A stretch of DNA of 64,000 bases. Origin: Alphaproteobacteria bacterium (GTDB lineage: Bacteria > Pseudomonadota > Alphaproteobacteria > Caulobacterales > Parvularculaceae). The DNA is taken from positions 1 through 64,000 of the forward strand of contig WGLS01000004.1 of NCBI GenBank assembly GCA_016125455.1. Reading direction: 5' to 3'. Both the position numbers and the translations under genes were made by a program. The notes beneath the pieces are model-generated. The model had not been told where the DNA came from. It was given only the letters and a program-made list of their open reading frames with translations, and did no database searches. Of the stretch, positions 8,175-15,668 are shown in pieces. Numbering within the stretch: the first letter of the stretch is position 1; every line of letters starts with the position of its first letter.

Positions 8175-8920
8175 TGAGTTTTCTCCTCAGCGATCAGGCG
8201 CTCGATGTCTTCCGCCAGCCGCAATTGCTCCCGCGCGAGCGTTGATTGATTGATTTGTGAGCCCTGGAGAATGTTCAGCGCCGTCAAAATCTCGGGGTCG
8301 TTGAGGTATCGGTCTCGATCGAAGCTAATAATGTTCGAGCGGTCGTTTTCGAGAATGAAGGCATCATAGTCTTCCGGTGCATCCATATCGACAAGCGCAA
8401 ATAGAGTGTTCGTTGCATCATGCTGTTGCTCTCTGATCGTTCTCCACGCATCGCGGCCAATCACGGCAAACTCATCATAGGCAAACAAGGCCTGGCGCAG
8501 TTCGTCATTGCGCAAGATCTCAAGTGCGCCGCTTGACACCATTTCCTTGAACGCCGCTGGTGAGCCTGCCGGAACTCTGCCAGCAGTCATGTTGAGCACC
8601 GCATAAGCAAGCGTTTCATCATTCGGTAGGTCGGCATCAGGCGAGGCACGGTGCAGGCGAATGTTGTCAAGGAGAAGGTCCAGGCCGCGCGCCGACTGCG
8701 TGAACACGTCGACGCCGCCAGCCAGACGGTCGCGAATGACATCCATCTCGGAATCGAGCCGCTCAATGTAGCGCGCTTCACGAAGCCGGTCCTGCCGCGC
8801 CTCGTTCCAGTTGCCGAGCTGGATACCGAGAAACACGCCGAGCACCACGATCAGTGTCTCGATGAGGACGGTGAACCAGTCCTGTTTGCGGATGGCGGTG
8901 GAGAGACGCTGGAGGATCAT
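8171..8920 (-). CDS. DUF6090-like membrane protein, array gene 7 (type A)
   Basis: A 249-residue paralogue with the type A start (MILQRLSTAIRKQDWFTV), membrane helix and QLGNWNEAR. It matches the family pattern closely in the middle (FKEMVSSGALEILRNDELRQALFAYDEF), the part most like the Bacteroidota proteins grouped as DUF6090. The tail (LNILQGSQINQSTLAREQLRLAEDIERLIAEE) looks like a regular amphipathic helix. It is linked by ATGA overlaps to both sides. Its conserved middle makes it a good representative for profile searches. Function unknown. Confidence 0.82.
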   Translation of the reverse strand: MILQRLSTAIRKQDWFTVLIETLIVVLGVFLGIQLGNWNEARQDRLREARYIERLDSEMDVIRDRLAGGVDVFTQSARGLDLLLDNIRLHRASPDADLPNDETLAYAVLNMTAGRVPAGSPAAFKEMVSSGALEILRNDELRQALFAYDEFAVIGRDAWRTIREQQHDATNTLFALVDMDAPEDYDAFILENDRSNIISFDRDRYLNDPEILTALNILQGSQINQSTLAREQLRLAEDIERLIAEEKTQ

Positions 8921-9648
8921 GGGGCCAGTTCGTTCCCGATCATGGCCAGAAGCGCGCGCTGGGCATCTGCCACTTCGATCACCTGTTTGTTCGTGCCATT
9001 TGTATAGTAGCGGGCGGCGGACAGGGCTTTGCGAAATCGAAGATCCGAGCAGACGAATTTCTGGTCGAAACCAATATCGCCCCAGACGATGTCTACGTCT
9101 CCTTGCCTTGCGCCGGACAGCTTGTATTCGATCTGGCTTTCGACGTAGACCACGTGAGGATTTCCGCGTGCTAGCGTCGTTCGGAAAACCAGGTCAGCAG
9201 AATCGACAGCTTCTGTCATTGCGGTCACGGCATCGCGAATATCAGAATTGCTGATGAACTGGAATTTTCCTGTCGCATTCAATTCATTGATCACCCCGCG
9301 CACCAGTGCCGGCGGCAAGGATTTGCCCACGTGAAAAAAGGCATTTGCGACAGTGTCGCGATCCTCGATCGGGAACTCGCACCGTGAAAGGCGCTCAAGC
9401 GCCACGGTGATATTCCTGTCCTGACGATCCATGAACGCGATGCGCTGTTCATTCTGCTCGATGGACACGGAGATGTCCTCGGCGAGGCGCTCCAGATAGC
9501 CACGTTCGTCGATACGATTCTGACGCGCCTCGTTCCAGTTGTTGACCTGCAAACCGATGAACACACCGAAGACCACGATCAGCGTCTCGATCGCGACCGT
9601 GAACCAGTCCTGCTTGCGCAGTGCGGTGGTGAGACGGCGGAGGATCAT
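8917..9648 (-). CDS. DUF6090-like membrane protein, array gene 6 (type A/B boundary)
   Basis: A 243-residue paralogue. Its first residues mix the two subtypes: MILRRL as in type B, then TTALRKQDWFTV and ETLIVVFGVFIGLQ as in type A. That is what a crossover within the conserved start would give at the boundary between the upstream type B run and the downstream type A run. The central motif is weaker (INELNATGKFQFISNSDIRDAV). Cys occur at LSRCEFP and KFVCSDLRF. It is coupled by ATGA overlaps. Function unknown. Confidence 0.8.
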   Translation of the reverse strand: MILRRLTTALRKQDWFTVAIETLIVVFGVFIGLQVNNWNEARQNRIDERGYLERLAEDISVSIEQNEQRIAFMDRQDRNITVALERLSRCEFPIEDRDTVANAFFHVGKSLPPALVRGVINELNATGKFQFISNSDIRDAVTAMTEAVDSADLVFRTTLARGNPHVVYVESQIEYKLSGARQGDVDIVWGDIGFDQKFVCSDLRFRKALSAARYYTNGTNKQVIEVADAQRALLAMIGNELAP

Positions 9649-10406
9649 CGGGCTAGGGCCTCGTCGATGGCCGCTTGGGCGGCGTCAGAGTACCCAAGCG
9701 CGTCCGGCAACAGGACTTGCGCGACGACATTCTGGCCGATCCAGTATCTCAACTGATTTGCCAGGTCAGGCGAAGCGCGCATGTCTTCCAGCATTGCAGA
9801 CGTATCCATCGCCCGCAGCTCGTCGACGCAATCGCGCACCAGCTCCTCGAACACGTCATCGGGATACCGTATGCAATCGCGCCACAGCGCCTCGCTCACG
9901 TCGGGCGAGAAGTAACCGCGCACGGATTCCCGATAGGCCGGCGGCGACAGGTTCACGAAATTCCAGCCGTCGAGAAAACGGTACAGGTCCAGCAGCGTCT
10001 TGCGCCTTTCGGCATCACGCGGCAGCCCGAGCCGTTCCATTTCCTCGAATATCGTCAGGGTGCGCGGCGCGCCCCAAACCTGGCTGGCGTGGAAGAAGTC
10101 GACCAGCAGGTCGGCGCAGTCGTCGTCGCATGCCCGATCGCTTTCGAGATAGGCGAGTGCGCGTTTTCCGGTTTCCACGACGATATCGACGTAAACGATC
10201 TGATATTCCGTCACCCGCCGGTTCTGGGCGACCTCATCCTTTAGCTGGAGGAGATAATTGCGCTCAAGCCGATCAAGGGCGCGCGCATCGTTCCAGTTCG
10301 AAATCTGCAGACCGATGAACACGCCGAGCACCACGATCAGGAAATCCAGCGCGACGGCGACCCAGTTCTGGTCTTTTACATGCTGGGTGAGACGGCGCAG
10401 GATCAT
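9645..10406 (-). CDS. DUF6090-like membrane protein, array gene 5 (type B, Cys-rich)
   Basis: At 253 residues this is the longest array member. It has the type B start (MILRRLTQHVKDQNWVAV), a membrane helix and QISNWNDAR. The body is diverged: the central motif is only FEEMERLGLPRDAERRKTLLDLYRFLD. It contains four Cys, in DRACDDDCADLL and in RDCIRYP and VRDCVDE. Two disulfides are possible if the domain is extracytoplasmic, as the topology suggests. It is the last of the first type B run and overlaps its neighbours by ATGA. Function unknown. Confidence 0.8.
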   Translation of the reverse strand: MILRRLTQHVKDQNWVAVALDFLIVVLGVFIGLQISNWNDARALDRLERNYLLQLKDEVAQNRRVTEYQIVYVDIVVETGKRALAYLESDRACDDDCADLLVDFFHASQVWGAPRTLTIFEEMERLGLPRDAERRKTLLDLYRFLDGWNFVNLSPPAYRESVRGYFSPDVSEALWRDCIRYPDDVFEELVRDCVDELRAMDTSAMLEDMRASPDLANQLRYWIGQNVVAQVLLPDALGYSDAAQAAIDEALAR

Positions 10407-11125
10407 GGAGCCTCCCCGTCGCTGAGAAGAGACAGCACCGTTTCGGCCTGCTCCCGATGGATCACGAGCCAGTTGACGAGGTCGCGTCCATAGAAGATTT
10501 CCGCATTCGCGGCCCGTTCGAAAGCAGGCGCGGCCCGCATTGCCTCAACCCCAGCCATAATTTTCGCGACGGTTTCATCGCTGACATCAGTCAGATTTTC
10601 TACCGGGATGTCGCCGGGAATGTATTCCGCGAACAGGCGACGATAATCGCCGATCGGCTCTGCAAGAATGTCGACGGTGCGCCCATACTGGGAATAGTAG
10701 TCGGAAACGGCGTTGCGCAATTCAATGTTGGTCAGCAGCGTCAGCTTCCCCGACCCGATCAGCTCATCATAGGTCGCCCGGCGCGGCCCGGGCAGAGCCT
10801 TCCAGACCGTATATTCAAGACGCTGAGCCGCGTCCCTGCGATCGCCATCGAGGAGGTCTTCGATGGGGCCGTCACGCAACTTCACAAGCAGCTCTTGCTT
10901 GACCGTATAGAGGGCGATCATCTCATCCGTTCTGCGAATGTCATCCTGAAGATCGTCTGCAAGCCGCTGGCGATAAGTGGCTTCCTCAGCTCGATTGGCG
11001 ATGGCCTCGTTCCAATTGGTGATCTGGAACGCGATCAGGATACCGGCAACGACAATCAGGAAATCCAGCGCGACGGCGAACCAGTTCTGGTCCTTCACGT
11101 GCCTGGAGAGGCGTCGGAGGATCAT
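10403..11125 (-). CDS. DUF6090-like membrane protein, array gene 4 (type B)
   Basis: A 240-residue paralogue with the type B start (MILRRLSRHVKDQNWFAV). Its membrane helix is of the AGILIAFQ form, shared only with array gene 1, followed by QITNWNEA. The central motif is clear: YDELIGSGKLTLLTNIELRNAVSDYYSQY, close to the DUF6090 pattern. The similarity of its helix to gene 1, three genes away, hints at exchange between non-neighbouring copies. It is coupled by ATGA overlaps. Function unknown. Confidence 0.82.
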   Translation of the reverse strand: MILRRLSRHVKDQNWFAVALDFLIVVAGILIAFQITNWNEAIANRAEEATYRQRLADDLQDDIRRTDEMIALYTVKQELLVKLRDGPIEDLLDGDRRDAAQRLEYTVWKALPGPRRATYDELIGSGKLTLLTNIELRNAVSDYYSQYGRTVDILAEPIGDYRRLFAEYIPGDIPVENLTDVSDETVAKIMAGVEAMRAAPAFERAANAEIFYGRDLVNWLVIHREQAETVLSLLSDGEAP

Positions 11126-11862
11126 TGGGCGTACCCTTCTGCTTCAAGACGGGCGACGACTATTTCCGTTGCGGCATCAAGGGCATTCAAGAAATCGAGC
11201 GCGGCTGCTGTGATGCCGAGCCGAAGAACCAGAATATTGTCCAGCTGCCGGTTCGCCTGGATCATCTCCTGCGTATTCCTGAATGGGGACGGCGCGATGA
11301 ACGTCTCTGTCCATGCGTAGTGCTCGCCCATGGCACCAAATGCCAACTCCTCCATTGCGAATGGCACGAAAGCGAGATTGCGCTGTTCAAGCGCATCGAC
11401 TTCCAGTCGCCGATAGCTGGCGAGCGCCTGCTCCCAGGAGGCGAGGGGCTCGCGCAGGTTCAGGGACTCCAGCCGCCGCAGAGCGCCCCCCGCAACGAGT
11501 TCATCGAAAGTCGTCTGCTCTGCCGTGAAGACGAGGATGCTGAAGGAATTTATCAACATCCGGTCGACTTCTCTCATGTCGTCTGGCGGCGAGCCACCCG
11601 CTATGATCTGTCGGAGCGTAGCGATATCCGCCATTTGAGACTGAAGACGATCACGGTAGCCGTCAAAGCGCGAAAGGTTCTCAGTGAATTCGCCATGAAG
11701 GCTGCCGAGTTGTTCTCTCAGCTCGACATTCCGCGCCCGCGCCTCATTCCAGTTTGCGAGCTGGATGGCGATGAGCACACCCGCCACCACGATGAGGAAA
11801 TCAAGGACGACGGCGAACCAGTTCTGGTCCTTCACATGCTGGGAGAGACGGCGGAGGATCAT
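11122..11862 (-). CDS. DUF6090-like membrane protein, array gene 3 (type B)
   Basis: A 246-residue paralogue with the type B start (MILRRLSQHVKDQNWFAV), a membrane helix with AGVLIAIQ, then QLANWNEAR. The segment after the helix (VELREQLGSLHGEFTENLSRFDGYRDRLQSQ) has the spacing of a coiled coil, so oligomerisation is plausible. The central motif appears as FDELVAGGALRRLESLNLREPLASWE. There are no Cys and no enzyme motif. It is coupled by ATGA overlaps to genes 2 and 4. Function unknown. Confidence 0.8.
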   Translation of the reverse strand: MILRRLSQHVKDQNWFAVVLDFLIVVAGVLIAIQLANWNEARARNVELREQLGSLHGEFTENLSRFDGYRDRLQSQMADIATLRQIIAGGSPPDDMREVDRMLINSFSILVFTAEQTTFDELVAGGALRRLESLNLREPLASWEQALASYRRLEVDALEQRNLAFVPFAMEELAFGAMGEHYAWTETFIAPSPFRNTQEMIQANRQLDNILVLRLGITAAALDFLNALDAATEIVVARLEAEGYAQ

Positions 11863-12602
11863 CGGCCAGTCTCCGCTTCGATCAAGGCGAGAATGTCCCG
11901 GATGCTGTCGCGCTGAAGACGGCGTTGCGCCAGCGAGTTGTAGGCATTGGTTTCAAGGAGTTCGATCGCGACTTCCGCATAGGGGTCGCGGCGCATGCCG
12001 GCGACGTCGACGCTCAGCAACTCCTTTCGAATGCCGGACAGCGCGCTGTCATCGAACACGACTTGTGCCGAGAAATAGCGCTGAAGGACGGGAAATTGCC
12101 GGATATGGGTGTCGATCGACATTCGGGATATGTCGCGCATGATGTCCAGCGCGCGGTCATAGGCGGCGAGCCGGTCACGCAGATCCGAATTGCGCAGCGC
12201 GCTCAGCTGTCCTCCCGACAGCATTTCAAGATAGGTCGCCGATGTCTGCGGCGGCACTCTTTGCTGTGACAGCGCGTTCAGGGCGCGCGAGACCTGCGCC
12301 ACATCGACGGTGGCGTCGGCGAAGTCCTCATCGCTCATGCGCAGCAGAGGGAGCAGGTATGCCGCCCCCGCGATCATCTCGTCATAGACGACGAAATGCT
12401 CGCTCAACCGCTCGTCAATGCTGGCAAAATCGGCCTGCATCCGCTCGAGATAGACATGCTGCTGCTGGGCCTGCAGCCGCGCATCATTCCAGTTGCCAAG
12501 CTGAATGCCCACGAACACGCCCAGCACCACGATGATGAAATCGAGCGCCACGGCGAACCAGTTCTGGTCCTTCACGTGCTGGGTAACGCGGCGGAGGATC
12601 AT
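11859..12602 (-). CDS. DUF6090-like membrane protein, array gene 2 (type B)
   Basis: A 247-residue paralogue with the type B start (MILRRVTQHVKDQNWFAV), a membrane helix and QLGNWNDAR. The post-membrane segment is Gln-rich (QAQQQHVYLERMQADFASIDERLSEHF) and probably helical. The central motif is well kept: YLEMLSGGQLSALRNSDLRDRLAAYDRALDIM. It lies second in the array and overlaps genes 1 and 3 by ATGA. No partner or substrate can be read from the sequence. Function unknown. Confidence 0.8.
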   Translation of the reverse strand: MILRRVTQHVKDQNWFAVALDFIIVVLGVFVGIQLGNWNDARLQAQQQHVYLERMQADFASIDERLSEHFVVYDEMIAGAAYLLPLLRMSDEDFADATVDVAQVSRALNALSQQRVPPQTSATYLEMLSGGQLSALRNSDLRDRLAAYDRALDIMRDISRMSIDTHIRQFPVLQRYFSAQVVFDDSALSGIRKELLSVDVAGMRRDPYAEVAIELLETNAYNSLAQRRLQRDSIRDILALIEAETGR

Positions 12603-13339
12603 TGGCGCGCCTCCATTTCAGCACTTATCGCATTGCGCAAGCTTTCGGCGCGCGTCTCGATCCGGCTCATATTGACGTATTGCCACTGGCTGATGAAGGC
12701 GGCCATCTTCACGTAACCGAGAAATTCCGGGTCAGTGCGGGCGCGCTCGACGACGGCGCCAAAATCAGTCCGGTCGCCCAGCCCCAATCCGTTGTAGCGT
12801 AAATATCCGAGCATCGGCTGGATCTGCGAAAAGACGATGTCGTCCTCAGTCGCGTACTGTTCCAGCTGGTTGTAAAACTCGGTGAGGTCGCTGACGAGCC
12901 GCCGGTTGCGTATCACGCCGATCCTGCCCGTCTGGATCAACTCTTCAAATGTGCTGTCAGCAGCAACCAGGTAGACCGAGGTTGTCAATCCAGCATAGGG
13001 ATAGGGGACGAAGCCGGGATCGACGCGCGCCTCCTGGGAAATCTCGGGCCAGAATCGCGGGCGCTCATATTCCGGGTCGATCGCGGCCAAAATGCTTTCT
13101 GCGAGTGCCAAGCGCCCGAGAGTCGAGACCTTATTCTCCTGAACACGCGTAACATTCACCTCGAGGTCGCGGACGAGTTCAGCAAGATAGCGTTGCTCGT
13201 CGCGGCGGTCCTGCCGCGTCTCATTCCAGCCGGTGATCTGGAACGCAATCAGGATGCCCGCGACAACGATCAGGAAATCGAGCGCCACGGCAATCCAGTT
13301 CTGGTCCTTCACGTGCTTGGAGAGACGGCGGAGGATCAT
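12599..13339 (-). CDS. DUF6090-like membrane protein, array gene 1 (first, type B)
   Basis: A 246-residue paralogue, first of the twelve in transcription order. The start is set at the ATGATCCT at 13339, although an in-frame start lies 33 bp upstream, because the ATGA overlaps the stop of the SnoaL-like lipoprotein exactly as in the other junctions. It has the type B module (MILRRLSKHVKDQNWIAV), a helix of the AGILIAFQ form and QITGWNETR. The central motif is FEELIQTGRIGVIRNRRLVSDLTEFYNQLEQY. The overlap ties the array to the upstream MFS/DUF418/lipoprotein/cupin genes. Function unknown. Confidence 0.8.
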   Translation of the reverse strand: MILRRLSKHVKDQNWIAVALDFLIVVAGILIAFQITGWNETRQDRRDEQRYLAELVRDLEVNVTRVQENKVSTLGRLALAESILAAIDPEYERPRFWPEISQEARVDPGFVPYPYAGLTTSVYLVAADSTFEELIQTGRIGVIRNRRLVSDLTEFYNQLEQYATEDDIVFSQIQPMLGYLRYNGLGLGDRTDFGAVVERARTDPEFLGYVKMAAFISQWQYVNMSRIETRAESLRNAISAEMEARQ

Positions 13340-13848
13340 TGCAAACTGGGCGGCGTTTCCGCGAACGGACAATCGGGCAGCAATGCCCCGCCGACGGGAA
13401 GATCGGAATTGAAGATATCGGCTTCTATCAGCCAGTCACCATCGGGCTGACGGCGACGCACTTCGAGGAATTTGCCAAGGTCCACGCCGTACCCGCCGGC
13501 ACCGTCAGGTATGAAAACGCAAGAGCGCCCCCGCACATAGGCGAGATCTCCGCTGCCTTCGATTGCAGCAAGCTCAAACGCAATACGGAAACCTGCCTCA
13601 TACTCGTTCTCCCATGCGGCGATCGCATCCCGGCCTGTTACGGCTGAGCCATTGGGCGGCATCATCACCGCATCCGGCGTGAAAAGCATCGCCAGCGCCT
13701 CCCAATCATTGCGACTATAGGTCTCGACCCACTCTGCTAAGGCGGCCTCGATCGTGACACGGTTATCAGGCGAAAGTTCGGGCACGTGAGGCTGACAGGC
13801 TGTCAGGGCTGCAATGAACAGGACAGCGGCAAAGTTATGGGGTTTCAC
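13336..13848 (-). CDS. SnoaL/DUF4440-like lipoprotein
   Basis: A 170-residue protein with a short signal peptide ending in the lipobox LTAC (Cys18), so a lipid-anchored envelope protein is expected. The mature part is an NTF2-fold domain of the SnoaL/DUF4440 type: a helix (VTIEAALAEWVETYSRNDWEAL), then FTPDAVMMPPNGSAVTGRDAI and a C-terminal sheet (DGDWLIEADIFNSDLP). The GTG start overlaps the stop of the cupin gene (GTGA), and the stop overlaps array gene 1. The domain usually binds small molecules or acts as an oligomer partner. Its job here is unknown, but it is the gene directly coupled to the array. Confidence 0.8.
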   Translation of the reverse strand: MKPHNFAAVLFIAALTACQPHVPELSPDNRVTIEAALAEWVETYSRNDWEALAMLFTPDAVMMPPNGSAVTGRDAIAAWENEYEAGFRIAFELAAIEGSGDLAYVRGRSCVFIPDGAGGYGVDLGKFLEVRRRQPDGDWLIEADIFNSDLPVGGALLPDCPFAETPPSLQ

Positions 13849-14795
13849 TGTTCTTCTCCGGATGTCTCGGCATTGATCCAGTCCTGCCTGCGCGGGGCGA
13901 AGAACTCGATCACGATGCTGTCTTCGGTGAAGGTGTAGGCGTGAGGCGCGTTGGGCGGCAGGACGAGCATGTCCCCCGCGGCCAGCGAGACGCGCTGGTC
14001 GCCCGACACAACTTCAGCGGCTCCAGAGAGAAGGAGTGTGACCTGCTCATTGTAATGGCTGTGCATGGGCACCACGCCGCCCGCAGCAATTTCCCAGCGC
14101 GAAAAAGTGCTTTCAACGCCCGTCACGTATTGGCGGATGATGCCCGCCGCGACGGGCTCGCGCGGCAGATCAGTAAGGGTGAACTTCGACGCTTTGTCAC
14201 CCAGATCAGCTATATCTCTAGGGGTGATGCCGGTCCGTAACCCCTCATAATAGGTCACCAGAAAGTTTTCATCGACGTTTTGGACAATCGGGTCTGCCAT
14301 AAGATAAAGCTCAGACCCCTGCCAGCCGATTGCATTTTCACGCCACCAGTTCTTGGCGAGCGCAAAACCGAAATAGAAGGGCGCATTGTTTTGGATATGA
14401 AGCCTCACCCGGCGGTCATCAACCAGACCGCCGTCGCGCATCGTCATCAGATGCTCCCAGGTCATAACCCCAGCGACCATAATACCATCGAATGTGCGCA
14501 GCTCGGACGGTGTCAGGTCTTCAGGTGTGTAGACCGCCTTCATCCAGACCTCTGCCATATCCGGATTGGCAATGTGTTGTTCATAGCGGGCCTGAGCGGC
14601 AGCGCGTTCCGCTTCGAGACCGATCCGGCTAAGCGCCGCGTTCTGGCGGACCTCAAAAATCAGGACGATCAGGCCTAGCAGCACGCCGAGATTGGCCGCC
14701 AATGTCAGCCAGCGATTGAAGCGCTCGGAGGCCCAGCGAACGGGTTGCGGAGCCGGATTCCCATCGGGTGACTTTGAGGCGTTCGTGTCGATCAT
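13845..14795 (-). CDS. Membrane-anchored helical protein with C-terminal cupin
   Basis: A 316-residue protein of two parts. Residues about 22-45 are a membrane helix (LTLAANLGVLLGLIVLIFEV) followed by EVRQNAAL and a helical region to about residue 215; this layout recalls the array proteins but has no NWNE motif. Residues 225-310 are a cupin-2 barrel with candidate metal ligands HSHYNEQ and a later PPNAPHAYTF. The ATG at 14795 is chosen because a GGAG site precedes it and it begins just after the previous stop. Cupins bind small ligands or metals, so this could be a membrane sensor or enzyme for the compound handled by the operon. That is inference. Confidence 0.75.
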   Translation of the reverse strand: MIDTNASKSPDGNPAPQPVRWASERFNRWLTLAANLGVLLGLIVLIFEVRQNAALSRIGLEAERAAAQARYEQHIANPDMAEVWMKAVYTPEDLTPSELRTFDGIMVAGVMTWEHLMTMRDGGLVDDRRVRLHIQNNAPFYFGFALAKNWWRENAIGWQGSELYLMADPIVQNVDENFLVTYYEGLRTGITPRDIADLGDKASKFTLTDLPREPVAAGIIRQYVTGVESTFSRWEIAAGGVVPMHSHYNEQVTLLLSGAAEVVSGDQRVSLAAGDMLVLPPNAPHAYTFTEDSIVIEFFAPRRQDWINAETSGEEQ

Positions 14796-14817
14796 CTCGG
14801 CCAAACTCCAATTGCGC

Positions 14818-15657
14818 TCAATTCGAGACATCCCGCGCGATGTGCCAGACGCCATCGACTTTCCGCCAGAGGAGCGAGGCATACCCGCCAAACATGAGCG
14901 CACCATCGGCATCTAACACTTCGTAGCGCTGCAACTCGACAAACGCGTCCGGCGCGAGCCATTGGATGTCTACGACCTCGAGCACGCCGTCAGCTGCAGG
15001 GCTGTTCACGACAGCCTCCCAATATGCGGCCAGCTCGTTTGGCGTCGTGAACAGCGTATCGCCATCCGGCGAATAGACCGCATTGCTGGTGAAGAGCTTC
15101 AGCACCTCATTTGTGTCGTTGGTCTCGATTGCACGGAGGATCGTATCTGTGCGAGCTTGCAGCACGGCGGAGACATCTTCGTCGCCGACCATCGCTGCGG
15201 TGTGCGTCTCTGTGTCTGTATATTGCTGGAACGCGGTGATCTGGCCGCCCGGCACCGTGTAGGCATGCACGAAGGGCACATCCATTTCTGAGCCGGTGGC
15301 CTTGTAGGTGCCTGTGTAGCGCCCGAAGACAATGACGCGGTCATCCTCAACAACATATTCGGAGGGCGTCGCCGTGAACGCGTCCCATTCGGTGGCAAGC
15401 CGGACGAACAGGCCGTTCACGATCGCTTCGGGACCCTGATAGGGGTTCAGGTCTGAGTAGGGGTTTCCTTCAGCCTCCAGCCAGACGATTTCAGGCGACA
15501 TCCGACTGGTCGCCAAGGCGATGTCACCGGCGGCAAAACCCTCATAAACCGTTTCGACAGCAGGCTTTGCCAGGGCGGCTTCGTCTATTTGCGGAGCAAC
15601 CGTCGCACAGCCGGCCAGTAGAATGCTGCTAACCAAGCCTGACTTGCATATACGCAT
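14818..15657 (-). CDS. Lipoprotein with two NTF2/SnoaL-like domains
   Basis: A 279-residue lipoprotein with signal peptide and lipobox LAGC (Cys17). Two NTF2-fold domains follow, at about residues 28-150 (YEGFAAGDIALATSRMSPEIVWLEAEG) and 155-279 (ILRAIETNDTNEVLKLFTSNAVYSPDG), each with the helix-then-sheet pattern of the SnoaL/DUF4440 group. The start at 15657 is favoured over the longer frame by a good AGGAG site and the signal peptide. It sits 11 bp after the DUF418 gene and 22 bp before the cupin gene, so co-transcription is very likely. The ligand is unknown. Confidence 0.82.
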   Translation of the reverse strand: MRICKSGLVSSILLAGCATVAPQIDEAALAKPAVETVYEGFAAGDIALATSRMSPEIVWLEAEGNPYSDLNPYQGPEAIVNGLFVRLATEWDAFTATPSEYVVEDDRVIVFGRYTGTYKATGSEMDVPFVHAYTVPGGQITAFQQYTDTETHTAAMVGDEDVSAVLQARTDTILRAIETNDTNEVLKLFTSNAVYSPDGDTLFTTPNELAAYWEAVVNSPAADGVLEVVDIQWLAPDAFVELQRYEVLDADGALMFGGYASLLWRKVDGVWHIARDVSN

Positions 15658-15668
15658 GGCGGTCTCCT

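Noticed and set aside
4510-13339. Frameshifted or duplicated assembly artefact
   Set aside because: The twelve genes differ strongly in their bodies, so they are real paralogues and not repeated assembly of one gene.
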